A stretch of 64,000 nucleotides of DNA from Heligmosomoides polygyrus polygyrus. Lineage: Eukaryota; Nematoda; Chromadorea; Rhabditida; Heligmosomidae. The translations under genes and the position numbers were made by a program. The stretch spans positions 7,502,001 to 7,566,000 of the forward strand of contig OX377202.1 in NCBI GenBank assembly GCA_947396885.1, given 5' to 3'. Of this stretch, positions 37,601 to 52,600 are shown in pieces; position 1 is the stretch's first letter; each line of letters starts with the position of its first letter. The notes beneath the pieces are model-generated. The model was given only the letters and a program-made list of their open reading frames with translations, was not told the origin of the DNA and did not search any database.

Positions 37601-40600
37601 CAAGCACCTGCTTCCACTTTCTCCTGGCTCGATTGCTCTTCCAGTTGTCCACCGCCCTGGAGAAACGGCTCTCCCTTCTCTTCATGGGAGGAGTTTGTGA
37701 GCGGTGCTTTTCCTATAGAAAAAAAAGAAATGAAAAATCAGTTTCAAAGCTGAAATAAATGAAATGGAAGAGCGGTTCCTTCGTGCGTTAACGTGAACTA
37801 AGTTTTAGTATTACTTTCGAGCCGTTAAAACTGTTGTCGCGAATGCGATGGCTCGCTCCCTAACTTCAAACTCCCACGGGCTCCACAGGCTACCGTATCC
37901 GCGCGGGACTCCGATGAGGTCCGGCCTGCCTGCACACGCAATTGATCGGCGCCGTTCCGCAGTGCGCTGACCCGCGCCGGGCTCACTTTATACCTTCGTC
38001 GAGTTGCTAAGCGGCTGCGCGGGAGCGACTCCGGGGCGTCGACCTTTCGCGTCTTCGTCCAACCATCACCCGGTATTCGTGAGCGGAGCCTTGCCGCTCC
38101 CTCACCTGCAATACAGCCCTCTGCAATATAGGATGGCGAGCCCTGATGGGACTCGACTGAGCCTCGGATAGCCATTACACTTAGACATCAGCTGGAGCGC
38201 CCCAATTGTATCTGCTCATGTTTCTCCATGATAGCTCGTATTCGCCTGTGAAATTCTGCTATGGTTTGCCGCCTGTGTGTAATAAATCGTGTGATGCTAC
38301 TCTGTGCAGTCCAGGAGGTAGAACGTGGTGATCCCTTAACTATTTATGCTGTGGTGCGCGTGTACAGGTGCGAGTGCACCTTGGTTGTGTGGTTGGTATG
38401 TCGGTTGCTGTTGTTGTTGGCTGTCATGTTGAGGTTTGCCTTCCGTCCAATACAGTCGGGTTCACTACAGCGCGCTCTAGTCCACTCACGGCTAACGTGC
38501 GGTGCGGGCGTGCGTCAATCTAGTGGCCGGCTATATAACGATTAAATCCGCGGGTATATCCCAGCGCTCTGCTACGCCGCCGAAGCGTGGGCTGTCACTG
38601 CGTCCACGTCAAAGTTCTTGCGTATTACTCACAGAGCGCTCGAAAGACGTCTTCTCAAGTTTAGCCGGTTATCACAACACCAAGCTCGCCTTCACAGTTC
38701 CGACTTACGCGCGATGTCACGACTAAAAGACCCGGCGGTATACGCATCGAAGATGAAACTGCGATGGGCCGGTCATATCATGCGAAGCACGGACGACCGC
38801 TGGATAAGAAGAACAGCGGAGTGGATTCCATGAGGGTTCAAGGGTCCTCGAGGAAGACCTCTAACGAGATGGTTAGATGTGTTCGTCGAAAATATCGAAA
38901 GGCAGCGTTTGTTGTCAAATTCTAATTCAGAATCGGCTGACGGTCGTAGCCGTCGTCCCAATCGAGCTATACGAACATCGTGGATGACGAATGCGAGAGA
39001 AAGATACGAATGGCGATTGCGTTCGGGCCCGCACGACCAGTGAGGACGAGCCGTCTAAGTATGTAAGTAAAGTAAATCCGCGGGTATAAGGGGTATAGAT
39101 ACCCACGATGAAGCATTCGCCTCCACCCCTTATGTCTTTACCCCTTGAATCTCGCATACCCGCGAATTTAACTGTTGATGAATCCGGCACCAGGCAGGTT
39201 ACTCAGCGCAATGGATGAGAGTCTACCAGTGAGAGGCTGCCACGCAAGCCCCCTTCTGTCGGATGGGGACTCTGCTCAATGGGGCATGTTCCATCGTGAG
39301 CGGGGCCACCGATTCGCAACAACGGTTGTCAGTACAGCATGCATGGTGGTCACGGATCTGAGCGAGACATTGCCAATCTGAAGGGTACCAGACAAGGTAC
39401 ACAAGATAGGAACAATCAATTCATGCATACCTTTTGGACAGCTCCACTATCAATGTATTCCTTGTATTTCTCGACAGCCGTTGTGAAATCCAAGCCCATT
39501 TTCGTTGCCTTCTCAAACACCGACGGAGGTGGACCAGCTTTTTCCAGTAAATCCATCGGAACTCGGGATTTGGCAGCAGCCGACGCAACCCGTCTCACGT
39601 GCTGAAAGGGATTATTTAAAAAACATCGGCCTCAGCAAGAAGTCATTTGAAGGTTAGGCAATATCTAGACCATGCACCTGAGCACAATATAAAGAAACCC
39701 GGAAACTACACAAAAAGGAAAAAGGAGGAAAGCTACGGCACCGTCCCGCAAAATGAGGAAGTAAACCTGTCATGAACCTCATCAATTGTCGGCAGACGTT
39801 CCTATGACATAATCACTGCGCATGTCGGATTAGCACTCTCTGCATAGAAACAACTGGAGAACGTTCCTTACTTTTCGCCCCTTCGCATCTTCCACCACGT
39901 TCAGCATAGTGGGCTTCTTCCCGGAAATGGCCGCGATCTTCGAGGCAGTGTTCCACGAGGATTCCGTGGCTGACCTCTCAGACGCAGATCTTCGCGGAGA
40001 ATCGGCCGAAACAGAACGAGTACCTGCAGGATTAGGTTATGACAAAAATGGCTTCAAAATTCGACAACCTAATTCAAACCTTTACGACTGATCCTCAGCA
40101 TCACTCCTCCTGTGTCCGTATCTGCGAACACCACCTAAATCATGCAGCGTAACATCTTCTGAAGGCGGAAATGTCATTTCTATGATCGTAGAATCATGAG
40201 ACAAAGGGATGAAGGTCGACCTTAACCCCTAGGGTAGTGCCAAGTACTCCAAAGAGATTAAAATAATGAGAAGCAGTTCGAGGCAAGATTATCCATCACT
40301 GAACTAACTCTAGTAAATATTGACTACCGACTGGTACTCCTTACAAACACAAGCTTACAAGTAGACCAGAAAAGTCACTGTTAATAGGATGCATGGGGTA
40401 CGCCATGTACTCTTACAGAATATCATGGACGCACTGCAAAAACATAGCTGATCTATGCAATTGCTTGCGGTAACCAGACGAGGAACCGTTGTATTCTAAC
40501 CTTCTTACTGAACTTCAAATTTAATAGTCGACCTTTATATTAGGTTGTCCCATAAGTCCTCGCCTTTTTTTAACGATTTATAGCGGATTTCGCCGGCGGT

Positions 40601-43600
40601 CTCTTGCATAACGCTATAGAGCCTCGAAAGAGAATGATTTGTTGTTTCAGAGCATGAATTGCGTTTCTTTTTTCATTCTGAATTTTGTCAATTTTTAGGT
40701 CGTTAAAGTGAGAGGAGAAAAAGTGGCCATTTACGCTCTTGTTCTCTCCGCTTAGGTTTTGAATTTTTTGCGCAGATTTTCATAGCATTTGAAAGACAAT
40801 GTTCTGTACTACAAGAATACGTGTTGGCCCTATTTGCTCACTTGTCCTTCATTGACTTTTAGGCCACCAAATTGGGACGTCCGAAGATTTATTTTTACCG
40901 ACAGCTCCTTCTTTTTGCTCGGTATTATATGTCGGTCGAAAGAGGATGTCTTGCCCTATAAGAATTTTGTCGCGTTTCTTGGCTCATGCTGATTTCTGTC
41001 GAATATCAACAAAATGCCAAAAAATGAGAAAAATCGTCTTCACCAACAACTCCTTCTCTTTGTTCAGTTGTTGATATTCGACAGAAATCAGCATGAGCCA
41101 ATAAACGTGACACAAATTCTTATTGAGCAACACATCCTCTTTCGAACGACATATAACACCAAGGAAAAAGTCCAAACACAGAACCGAGCTGTCGGTAAAA
41201 ATCCGGAAAGAAAAATCGGACGTCCCAATTTGATGGCCTAAAAATCAATAAGGACAAGTGAGCAAATAGGACTAACACGTATTCTTGTACTACAGAACAT
41301 TCTCTTCCAAATGTTACGAAAAACGGCGCAAAAAATTCCAAACCTAAGCGGAGAGAACAAGTGCGCAAATGGCTACTTTTTCACTTTTCACTTTAACGAC
41401 CTAAAAATTGACAAAATTCAGGATGAAAAAAGAAATGCAATATATACTCTGATAGAGCAAATCATTCTCTTTCGAAGGCTATGCAAGAGACCGCCGGCGA
41501 AATCAGCAACGAATTGTTGAAAAAACGGCGGGTACTTATGGGACAACCTAATATTAGGTTGAGTCATAAATTTTACAACATTTCTTTTTTTTTAATTCAA
41601 AGCAAACCCGCCGAAGTACTAGGTTCTGCTTGAAAGCTTGTTTCCTGGCGATCATTTTGAGTTATGAATCATTAATTTTCCCTGCGTTGTTGAAAAGTTT
41701 TATTCGCTAGAACGATGACCGCTCGATGCAAAAATGTGTGTGATTTCATTTCCAATTAGTTCAAACTCGACGGCAACCCAGCGACGGGGGTTAAGCACAT
41801 TCAGGAAGTCACCGGCACGTTCACTCCTAACCGAAGAAATTATTAGTGATGGTATCAGAAGTTTCTTTCCACCCACAACAAACATAAACCACTCCTGGGA
41901 TCAGCAGATCTCCACCCCTCCCAGTGAACCATCGCTCGTCTGCTGCAGAAGATTGGAAGGTCGTCAAAATCGTTCGTCAGTGCCTCATGAGTTGACGGAA
42001 CCCAAGCAAATCGTCTGGGCTTCCGACTGCCGAGAGCTCGTACACCGGTCCAAGCGAGGGGGCGTGATCGAACCCTTAACAGCGACGGAAAGCGGATGCT
42101 TCACTACAACTGAAAAGCCGGAAAGCAATAGCTGGAACGCAACGAGCTGGAGGTTCTGACGTCAAAACCGGAGCTCCACCGAAGGAAGGTCCTGCTGTGC
42201 GTTTGGTGGATGTGTAGTGGTCCAGTGCACCGGAAGCTGCTCCATGTAGTCAAGCCATCCTTGGCGCTTGCTTCTGCGAACAACTCGACTAGTTCCAGCA
42301 AACATTAGTGGAGAAAGAAGTCGATACGAGCCAATATTTCTTCCACCAGGGCAACGGCCAACCGCTTACGGCACTTCAGACCCTGGCAAAAATCTAGGAA
42401 TTGGGTTGGATCAAAATCAAGCAACCTCCATACACCCCGCACATTGCGCCGTCTGACTGCCATCTGCTTCGATCGATGGGTCACTTCTTCTATGGTAGGC
42501 GCTTCGCTGAAGTCGATGAAGTCACGGCGGTGGTACATGACTTCTTCAAGTCGAAACCGACCAAATTCTACAGAGATGTAATTCACTCAGTTCATGAAAA
42601 GCGGAAGAATCTCATTGAGAATAACGGCAATTACTTCGTTTTAAGTCAGCCATTTTGCTTCTGTGGTATAATGTTATTTCTGCTGGAAGACAAATTTTGT
42701 GCGGTTCAGTGGATTTACATGATAACGTACAGAAGCAGAGAGAAGAGGAACGTGTTTATTCTCTGGCATCCAGAAAAGGAGTGGCTTAGCTTGGGTACGG
42801 AATAGGCCCCGCCCCGCCATCGTCGTCGGCGGCGATAAATTTTGTTGCAAAATCTATGACTCAACCTAATAGTATGTCCTGGGCGTGACCCGAACCCTGG
42901 ATTGATTAGCGATGCAGGGAAAAGAGAGGGCACTTCCGGTTGGGCTTCACCCGTCTAAGCTTACGACATGTACAAACTCCCCACTACAGCCAAAAAAGGA
43001 GCACTATAAAAAACAAAAGGCAACGGCAACGTACATCTCCATCACCAACCGCGTTGGCTAGAGCTGAGCTGTCCTCCTCCGCGACGCTTCCTATGGTAAT
43101 TCTTGTCACTTGACGCTTTGTGGTACCTTCTTTATAAAGTTGCTCAATAAAACAACAACAAGCCCTAGTCTAACGCTTTTTAGCAGAATTTACCTCCTTT
43201 CTTCTCTGGGATCTCGGCTCCCCTATTCGAATCCACCTGCTCTTGTTCCTCTAAGCCAAGAGGAGACAGGGTGAGCGGTGCGCTTACCAAGGCTCTCAAA
43301 CCGCTAGCCTGAAAATAGCTGCTGTGGTAACTCCTATAGATCCCACAGGGTTTCTATAGGTAAATAGGTAACTCTTTCAAAGGTTACCTAATCCCTACCA
43401 TGCAAATGTCCTGCGTGACGAGATGCTGCTGCCCAAACTGAACAGATCCGAGATCAGTGAGAAGATGATGACAGTCATCCCAGCGACCGAAGCACAGATC
43501 AACACCGCCAACGAACGCAATAAGCTGATCAATAATGACCAGCTTTTCATGATGCGCCCAGAAGAACGTGCCCGTCGACGGATAGTGATCAGGATGGCGC

Positions 43601-46600
43601 ATGACCTAAACAGGAAGAATCAGACTAATTGAGAAGTACCTGCGTTCGTCATAAGCCTACCTTGATGTTCGGATGAAGGGCTTGTAGGGTGCGTTTGCTA
43701 TACATGCTGTTCAGCCCCAGAGCCATTTCCATCTCCTTGTACATCAGTATGAAGACGTGCACGCCTTGGTTAGCCTTCCTCTTCAGGATCTCGTCCAGTC
43801 TCCAGTAGTTCCCTTCCAGCGCTGGTCTCTTCATGTAGATCTAGAACGCAGTACACGAATTTTACTTTTATTTATGCGTTTCACTAAACGACCATTAATG
43901 GTTGAGGTTTGCAAAAACACGAAACTGCGAGAATTTCTTCATGACGCCCTTCCTCAGATAAAAGTCGCTTAGTAACCGAGCATGAAAGTGTTTGGAGCAG
44001 ATTTAGGATCTATCCTAGTCCGGGAGAGCGCACATAACTAAAAAGTATTATATGTAACAAATTCACTTGAGACTTACCGAGCGACTCCTACAGAACAACA
44101 CAGGACCCTAAACAAGAAAAACTCACAAGGAAAAAAAAAACGAAAATTACAAAAATTTTGCTGCGGTTGTAAGTCGGCAAAGTTGTGTGCCCTCCTCACC
44201 ATGTTGGATCCTGCTAATAACATGTCCGGCGGCGGTCAGCACGCAGCATGCGGCTTAATGCAGCCTATTCACCATGTTAGATCCTGGTTATAACATGTCA
44301 GCCGGCGGTCAGCACGCGGCATATCTCCATTCCGTCGCTCTTTGCTCTCCGAGACGGTTGTAAACCCCGGCGATTTTTTATTTATTTGTTTGTTTGTTTT
44401 TGGTTTCTTTTAGATTCCAATTCGTTCTATAGGAGCAGCTCGGTAAGTCTCAATCCATTTTGCCACCAACTTTTTAATTATGTGCCCCCACGGACTAGGT
44501 CAGATCCCAGATTTACTGCTCGGTTTGAACCTTGTCGTATCTCGGACACTAAGTCGCTTAGAACCGACCATAACAGGGTTTGGAACCGAGCACGAAAAGC
44601 GGCCACGCCCATCTGCGCAATAGCAACACGTGCTGATGAGGGCGTAGCCGTCTTTTGTGCTCGGTTCCAAACCCTTTCGTGGTCGCTTATTAACCAACTT
44701 AGTAACAGAGATACGACAAGCTTCAAACCGAGCAATAAACCTGTTCCAATCCCTTTCATGCTCGGTTACTAACGGACTTTTGTCCGGGGCTGTTGTAACT
44801 ATTCGGAGTAGGTGTAATCAAAAAACACATTAGAATAGCTTCTAGAATGGTGACTCTCACCTCCGGGCTCAACCACCATCCAGCGATGAAAATCTCTTCT
44901 CTGGCGAGCTCCATCATATCGGCCGCATGGGACATGTATGTGCGAGCATCAACGAACCTGAAAGAATGAGCGTAGCATTTAAGGGCTCTAAATCTGACCG
45001 GTACGAGAAGTTCAACACTCATTTCCATTCATAGTTTTCTAATAAAAATCCAGCAATGAAATTGGCGGGCTCACACTCACACTTCACTACACAAGCAGAG
45101 TGAATGCTGGCCGAGTTCAACGGTGTATGTGTTCAAATGTTAGCTAAGAAGGCTAAGGCAGCGCCTATCGCGTTCACCCCGATAAAAGGTTCTTGGCTCG
45201 AGTCCAGCCCCAAGCAACCAAGCGAGTCGGTGCGCTGGTGCGAGGTTTGTTCGGGAACGGTAACACACCCCTTGTCCATCGGCTGACGGCACCGGACAGT
45301 ATGCAGGCAAGATGCCTTCATAACATTCAGCAGAAGCAGAATAAATTCGTGGCGCACCTTGCAAGGGGATCGACTTCTGTTACCATGTCTTTTACCCAAA
45401 CTAATACTTTTATGCCAACGAAAGTGAACAGTGCCATTGGAAGGTTAAAAAAAAAGACCTTCGCCGACAACTTCTTCTCTCGGCATGCGTTCGAGAATGT
45501 CTGCAGACCGTTATACGCCTTTGTAAGGGGATGAATTGTTCTACAAGAAAATGTGTTGGTTGTTTTCATTCATTTTTACTGACGCTAATTTTCGAGGCAT
45601 TAAAGTGAAGTGTCCAGAAGACTTTTGTACCAACAGCTCCTACTCTTTTTCAATTTTTTTTATTTCTCTTTTTTTCTGAACTAAAGACAGAAATAAGCAA
45701 CATCCAAGAAATAAGCTGACCCAAGAAAAAGTATATTCTCATAAAACGAAGCATTCTTTTCCAAATCACATATGACACCGTGCGAAAAAGGTAATTTTTA
45801 TTTTTTTTAACATTCCGGAAAAAAATCATAAAAACAGCATGGGCAAGCAAACGCCACGAAAACTTTTAAAGAGCAGAGCATTCTCTTTCGAAAGACGTAT
45901 GAGTTGCCGAAAAAAATCAACAAAAGAGTAGGAGATGTTAGTAGAAAAAATTTGTCTCCTGCTTATTCTACTTTAGTGTCCTCAAAATTAAATTAAATCA
46001 AAACGGACGAAAAAAACACAAGCTCAATGCGTCGTTGTAGATCAAATTCTTCCCTTTCAAATGGCATGAATCATTTAAAGACTTTTAGCAAAATTCAAAA
46101 TAAAATCTTAAAAAACGGAAGGAACTTAGTTTTCAACCTAATGTATTGGGTGTTGCCGTGGTCTTACACATCCACTTTCTAAAGTGACTTCAGTGTTGAA
46201 AGCCATTCAGAAAGCACGAGCTCCAAACATTCCTCAGTACACCCCCTCTCAGGCAAATACACGACGACAGCAAGTGAAGTGCGAACAACAGCAGTAAGGA
46301 AACCGCATCCGTCATGCGGATCCCGCAGCAGCTGTCATTTCAAAAACGCATTGCAGGAGTTTTCTTGAAGTCGAAAACAACTCACCATTTCCCGTACGAT
46401 TTCTCTCGGATTGGGAACGAAGAACTGAATCGATGCGGCTGAATCCAGATGTTGCCGATACCACGCATTGCCTCCTCGATTATAGCCTTCCATCGCGCTG
46501 TGTCTTCAATCCGGCGACACTTCAGATGTAGTTCACTAAAAATGACCGTTATGATAGGAATCCTTCTAGCGGATTCTGTTTAAAGAATAAAGACACAGTA

Positions 46601-49600
46601 CGAAGTCAACTAATCCTTTTGTGGGGTGCGTCAGGTCCTGTTCATACTTCGTGACGGAGTGACAAGGCCAACGCGCGCGCAGCGACGAGAGCGATGACAG
46701 CGCCCGGAATATATGAACTGGCATCAGCGACGACAAGAGCGACAAGAGTGACTGGAGCGACGGACGAAGTGTGACGTAGCGAGGACGTAATTAAATACGT
46801 ACTCCACACTACGTCCATCCCTCCAATCGCTTCTGTCACTCCCGTCGCCGGCGCGAAGTATGGACAGGCGAAAGCAGCGACGAGAGCGACGGGAGCAACA
46901 GCGCCAGCGCTCGAGTATGAACAGATTCCGGGGGCGATAGCTCGGTTTTAATCGATTAGCTTGTTTTGCATGGGTGACGAGTCGCTCTCGTCGCGAAGTA
47001 TGAACAGGCCCTCACGCAATCTTCTCCCACGTTATATCGTGGAGGCAAATTGAATGCGTATTTGAACTAGATTCTCTTCTTTAAAAAAAAAACATGTTCG
47101 CCCGAATTACTCAAGAAAAGGTCTCACTTGTATGTACGAACGGCAAAAAAGAACACTACCTGCGAGAACGTCTGCCCTTCATAAAGTGGAAAAAACGTTT
47201 CTTTTTGAAAAGACCATGGATCTACCTAGTTAGGAGGGCTGAATGTTACATACGGAATCGCACAGTCTCACAACGCAGTAGCTTTCAAGCAACAAATATG
47301 CGAAAAAATCAAAAATACTGCTTCATAGGCGCAAGCAGATATTCGATTCCTTGCCTCGCAGTATTTTGTACTTTTTCTGCCTATTCAATCTTTGAAAGAA
47401 ATTGTCTTGTGCGACTACATAATTCCATGGCAAACTTTCAGAGCCCCAATAACTCGGTAGTTCAGGGACTTTTGCAAAAATGGAACACAATTTTCTACTG
47501 CCTGAAGGGTGTAGATTCTCGCTGTGGCGTTCATTTTCTTCGTTCAGATCTACGCCTAAAGGACCGTTTATACTTTGACGCCGAGCGGCGCGACTGCATG
47601 CATAGTTGCCAAATTGATCAATCGCGTCGATGAATCAATGTGGCCAATACGTGGCGTCGCGTCGCTCGGCATCGAAGTATAAACGGGTCCAAAGACCCTT
47701 CCTTGGTCAGTTACTCAAAGAGGGCTGGTTCTCCTCACAGCGCCACCTTGCACTCTTGCGATTGATGAACTTCCTCATTGATAGTGGGCAGATGTAATCA
47801 ATCGTGCTGAACATTTTTCGAGCCTTTATCTGTTCGCTGTTCGTTGGGCTATCAACCAATATACAGAAGCGCAGGAGTTGTAAACGAAACAAAAACTCAC
47901 TGTTGCGTGTTAAAAATGATTAGACCCGTTGGTATCCCGTCAGCCTCCTTTCCTCCAGCTGCCACCTGAAGAAATAATGTGAAGCCAGAATGAAACTTCA
48001 AGGCAATGCCTTAAATACGACTCTAGCGTGGTAAGACTCCCAATAAAAAGTCGCAAAAAAGGAAACTACTACTACATCTGTCCTTAATCACAGCAGAATG
48101 ATATTGTACAGAAGGCTACAGAACACTTGCTTAATGTCAACTATTTGATTTGAACTAAAAAGCTATGCTCTTGATCGTTTATTAATACTTTATATTGAAA
48201 AATCTACGATTTGAATTTAGATTCTGGATTGTTAAGACACTAAATGTGTGTGGAAGTCTGGGGCCGGATTCATCAAAGTTACTGCAGTATCTTTAACGGA
48301 GAATTGTAAGCAAATAGCTCAGATAACGCGGCTTATCAAGCGATATGGTGAGCGATAAGCGATAATCTGAGCTTTCGTTTACGGTTCTCCGTTAAAGTTA
48401 CTGCAGTAACTTTGATGGCCCCTGGAAATTTAAGGGTTCACCCTGCAATGAGGCGAGCATTGATGTCGCCTCTGACCTGGGCGCGTATATCATCACTAAT
48501 GTGCGTTCCCTGTTCCTTCTATAAGTGTGTGTCGACTGGCTAATTGTGGTGATACGCAGTGTCCGCAAAGTCGCCAAGCTGTGACCTATTGTGCTTAATT
48601 TCTGCGCATATATACCATTCTCACGTCGAATTGACATCCTTCTAAGACAGTTCTAAGACCAAAGCGATCTCCCCCAAATCGAAATGACCTTTAGGCAGGC
48701 TAAACTGCAGGCTCACCAAGATGGTTAGAATAATTTTTTATCCGAAGAAAAATTGATAGAACTTTCTTTAAAATTTTTTAGTTCATCTACACCAAGATGT
48801 GTAACCGATTTTTATAAAAATTTTATTTTTTGAGAAAAATATTAAACTAAATTTTGTTTTGAAGCACAACAAGCCAGCGATCTGCATTAAAGGACTGGAT
48901 CACGCCATGCACTTGAAAAACAAGTCGCAATGTTTATTTGATTGATAGTGTAAATACTGCTTACATGCATCAAAAAAGTTAGGATATGTGTTTTTTTATA
49001 ATTGCTTATGTTGTACCGTTTGCAGGGTGAAATCGCACGCAAACAGAAATTTTGCTATCAACTGAATAAAGATCGCAGAGTTTCGGACGACGCCATGGCG
49101 TAATCTGTTTTGGCAATATAAAATGTCCGCCTTTGTGCTCTTCAAGACAAGCTTTAAATCGTTGATTTTTCCTCAAATTTTTATAAAAATTCAATCTATG
49201 TGTTCTTTTATTAGGAAGTAAATAGAAACTTTAGAGAAAGTTATAATAAAATTTTCCATGGACAAAAAATTATTCTTACCTTCTTGGAGAGTCTCTAGTA
49301 TAATGTAGAGGAAACTCGAGAGAAAAAAGAGGAAAAATCGGAATTTTTTGCTACAAATAATTTCCAATGCTTAAATTTTTGCAGAAATAATATTGTCCTT
49401 TTCCTTTGTCCTTTTTCAGTCCTTTTGGCTAAAAAATATTTTCGTATTTATTTGTACCTGTACCTCTACATCTAAGAACAAAAGCACAAATGTTGGCACA
49501 ATAACCGCTTTTGGGAGATTACACGAGCTGAGAATTCAGAATGCTTCAAATAAGATAATACAACTTTGGCCTATACAAGCTCTAGTTCCTACTGATATCA

Positions 49601-52600
49601 GCATTTTTGCGGGCCCCATTCTGTTCTGGCAACAACTCACTGCCAGTAATTGTCCCGAATGGTCCAGGTTCGACTTTCCATAAATCGTAGCATAACGCTG
49701 TCCACCTATCTCTAGTTGATAAGCTATCGACCGAGATTGTTAACGGCTTTATTCCGATTGACGTTTTGACAGTTTTGCCCTCTTCGGAGCCCTGGAAGAG
49801 TCCGAAATATTCACGAGGCCCCTCTAACAACATCATTTCATCCTGCAAAGTAATATTCAGAGAAAAAACAGACAGGATCAGTGATGGGAGTTGTAAAGGG
49901 CGACTGACCTGACAGGCAAGTTTCGATCTACTTGGTCTGACCTGCTAGGGTATTTAAGTCGGGTAGCCCTAGGCTGAAGCTCATTCACCCATGTTACTTC
50001 CAGCTACGGGTGAACGGTGGTCCTCGACGGCAGCCACCTGTCAGGTCAGTCGCTCCGCACAATTTCCATCAGTGATCCAGTCAGTTTTCTTTAAGAAAGA
50101 TTACTCTGCAGGATGAAAAGACGTCTGGGAGAGGGGCGTCGTGAACATTTCCGACTTCTCCGGGCTTCGAAGAGGACAAAACTGCTGGAACGTCAGCCCG
50201 AATAAAGCCGTTAACAGTTTATAAAGCACACATCATAGCTGGAAAATGTCAAGAATGGCTTCGTTAAAACCAATTCTTTAAAAAGTTACCTTGAAATCTC
50301 TATCCATTAGCAGTACCAGACGTATTCGCTCAGTTCTGTGATTCATATACGCTACAAACGAATCTCGAACCATCAGCCATCTGAAAAATACTGAGGTTCA
50401 ACAACAGCAGCACATTCTGAAACACTCAACGCTTACCGCTTGCTCCAAGGAAGCATATATCGAACGCAGCACTGTTTCCAGCCAAGGAATACCCGAGCTC
50501 CACCGGGTCGCTTCTTTACAAAGCCTTCAGTGTGCTTTCCGCCAAGCTCATTCACGAACGAAAAGCGGGAAACTTCGAGAAACTCCGCCTGAAACGACAA
50601 GACGAAAAAGCCTCGCACCCACTGAATCGCCTTTTCCCACATTTTGCTAAAAACGTACGGTCTCATGATGATTCCTATTAATAGGTATGTGAAGTAGCAT
50701 CTGGAGCCAGTTCTCGAGTTGGTCCTGGAAAACCCAATTTGAGAAATGACTCATATAACCAGTGTAAAACCAGATGGCCGCAAAATGGCATGTAAGCTTA
50801 CCTTTCGATTCTCGGTATCAGTGACCATGGAGTCAGGGATAATCGGAAACCGTGGTAGTCCGTGTTTCTTCCTAGTTCTTCTTTTCTTCGTTGGTTTACT
50901 TACGGATGTGTCTCCTTCATCTTGCAGAATTCCAGCTAAAGGCAAACATCACAAAGTGACTAGGAATCCCAGAGATGCAACGAATGAAAAAAGTAACTCA
51001 CACTGTACTGCCTGTTCGATTTTCACGTGTGACTCCTCGGAAGTGGGAGATAAGCTCTCGGGCGATATCACAGGTGCAGTTCCTTTACTATCAAGAGCAT
51101 CCGCTTCACGCTTCAACACTGCAATCTAAATGGTATTCTGCAAGATTTCGGAATTGCAGCCAGGTTCAAGCTCACACCGGAAAGTTCGATACAAACGGAA
51201 TTTATAAAACTACGAAGGACACGAAGTCTGAGCCTAATTAAAAACTTCTACTGATGGTGTTTATCTAAATATACTCTGCGACTTTTAGATCGACCTTCAT
51301 AGAGAAGGACTTTACGGTTCGACTTCTCGTTGCCATCAAAGACCAACTCAATCCAGCGCAAAGAGTGATTCCCCTTTACTGGTCAACAAATGTGAGCGAA
51401 TAAGCCCTTTGATGGATGCAAATGGCCCTTGAAGACCGCGACCTTGAAAAAATCAGGTACTGTTGAATAAAGATTCACCTAAAAAAGCTTGTGTGGCACA
51501 GTCCATACCATTTTTAGGTCAGGCTAAAAACTTTCCAAACCAAACTGAACCATTTCCTAATCAAATTGGACACCTCTAGGCAAGCTTGACCAGAACCAAA
51601 ACGAGCGCCTTTCGGATTAAACTGGAGACTCTCCGAAAAGGTTAAAATATCCAAGGAATTCGAATCTACTATGACTTTCTTAGGAAATTTCTAATTTTTC
51701 TTCAAAAAATAACAATCAGATTTTAAAAAATAAATGGTTTAGAGCTTATTCTAAAGTGGGGAAATGTGTGGTTTTTAATGCTAAAAAGAGTTGCGCCACC
51801 GTACAAATCTCTGCAATTCTCCTGTAATTGATAGAAACATTCTCGTTGAAAATTCTGATGTTAATGATACAACAAAAACTTTTGTGAAAAACATATTTTT
51901 ACTCCGCCGTCTCAAGCAAGCAGCATTTATTTAATTATTTGTGCACTAAAATAAGGAGAGATGCAGGTCAAAGACCTAACACTGTGAAAAAACACTTGAA
52001 TGAAAAGAAGTTAGCAACGAAAGAAACACATGAGGAACAGATTTACGTTATTAATCAAATGAAAAACGCAACGCGCAGGACGAATGCATGGGGCGATTCA
52101 TCACCTTTTTCAACACGCAAAAAATTGCAGCTTTCTAGCACTCAAGGACAAGTCTTAAATTTTTATTTTAATTTGAAAAATAAATTTTTGATAAAAATTT
52201 CAAACACTGTGTACAGTTATTAGGCAGGTGAATTTAAAAAAATTTCAAAGCTCATACAGTTTCTGACGAAAATTATTATTCCAGCCACTTGAGGCTTGAA
52301 GAAGATGAATTGAACCATGCTAACCTTCTCGGAATCTATATTGTAATGTGAAAGAAGCTCATTTCAATTTGAAAGAGTTCAGTTTAATATCAGGAATGCT
52401 CAAATTGATTGGAAAAGTGTCCAATTTGGTTAGAGAAGTGTCCAGTTTGAAGTGAAAATGGAGTCTACCAAGTAATTTTAACATCCAAAAGATTTTTCAT
52501 TCTAAACGAAGCTAATGAACTTTGCTATAGCCCCGGCCACCGTGTACAGGTGGTAAATTTGGTCAGAAGCAACTGCTACGTCACCGGACCTAAACAGCCA

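Noticed and set aside
40090..40158. Inclusion as a constitutive PLD exon
   Set aside because: The best donor leaves a phase that puts the following exon out of frame with an early stop. Skipping it keeps the full frame, so it is listed only as possible.
42880..42960. tRNA-like sequence with a GGTTCGGGTC box
   Set aside because: No cloverleaf could be drawn, and only the B-box-like part is present.
49582..49848. Minus-strand protein-like frame next to PLD exon 9
   Set aside because: It runs through the left arm of a palindromic repeat and matches no PLD segment. Exons 9 and 10 already join in frame without it.
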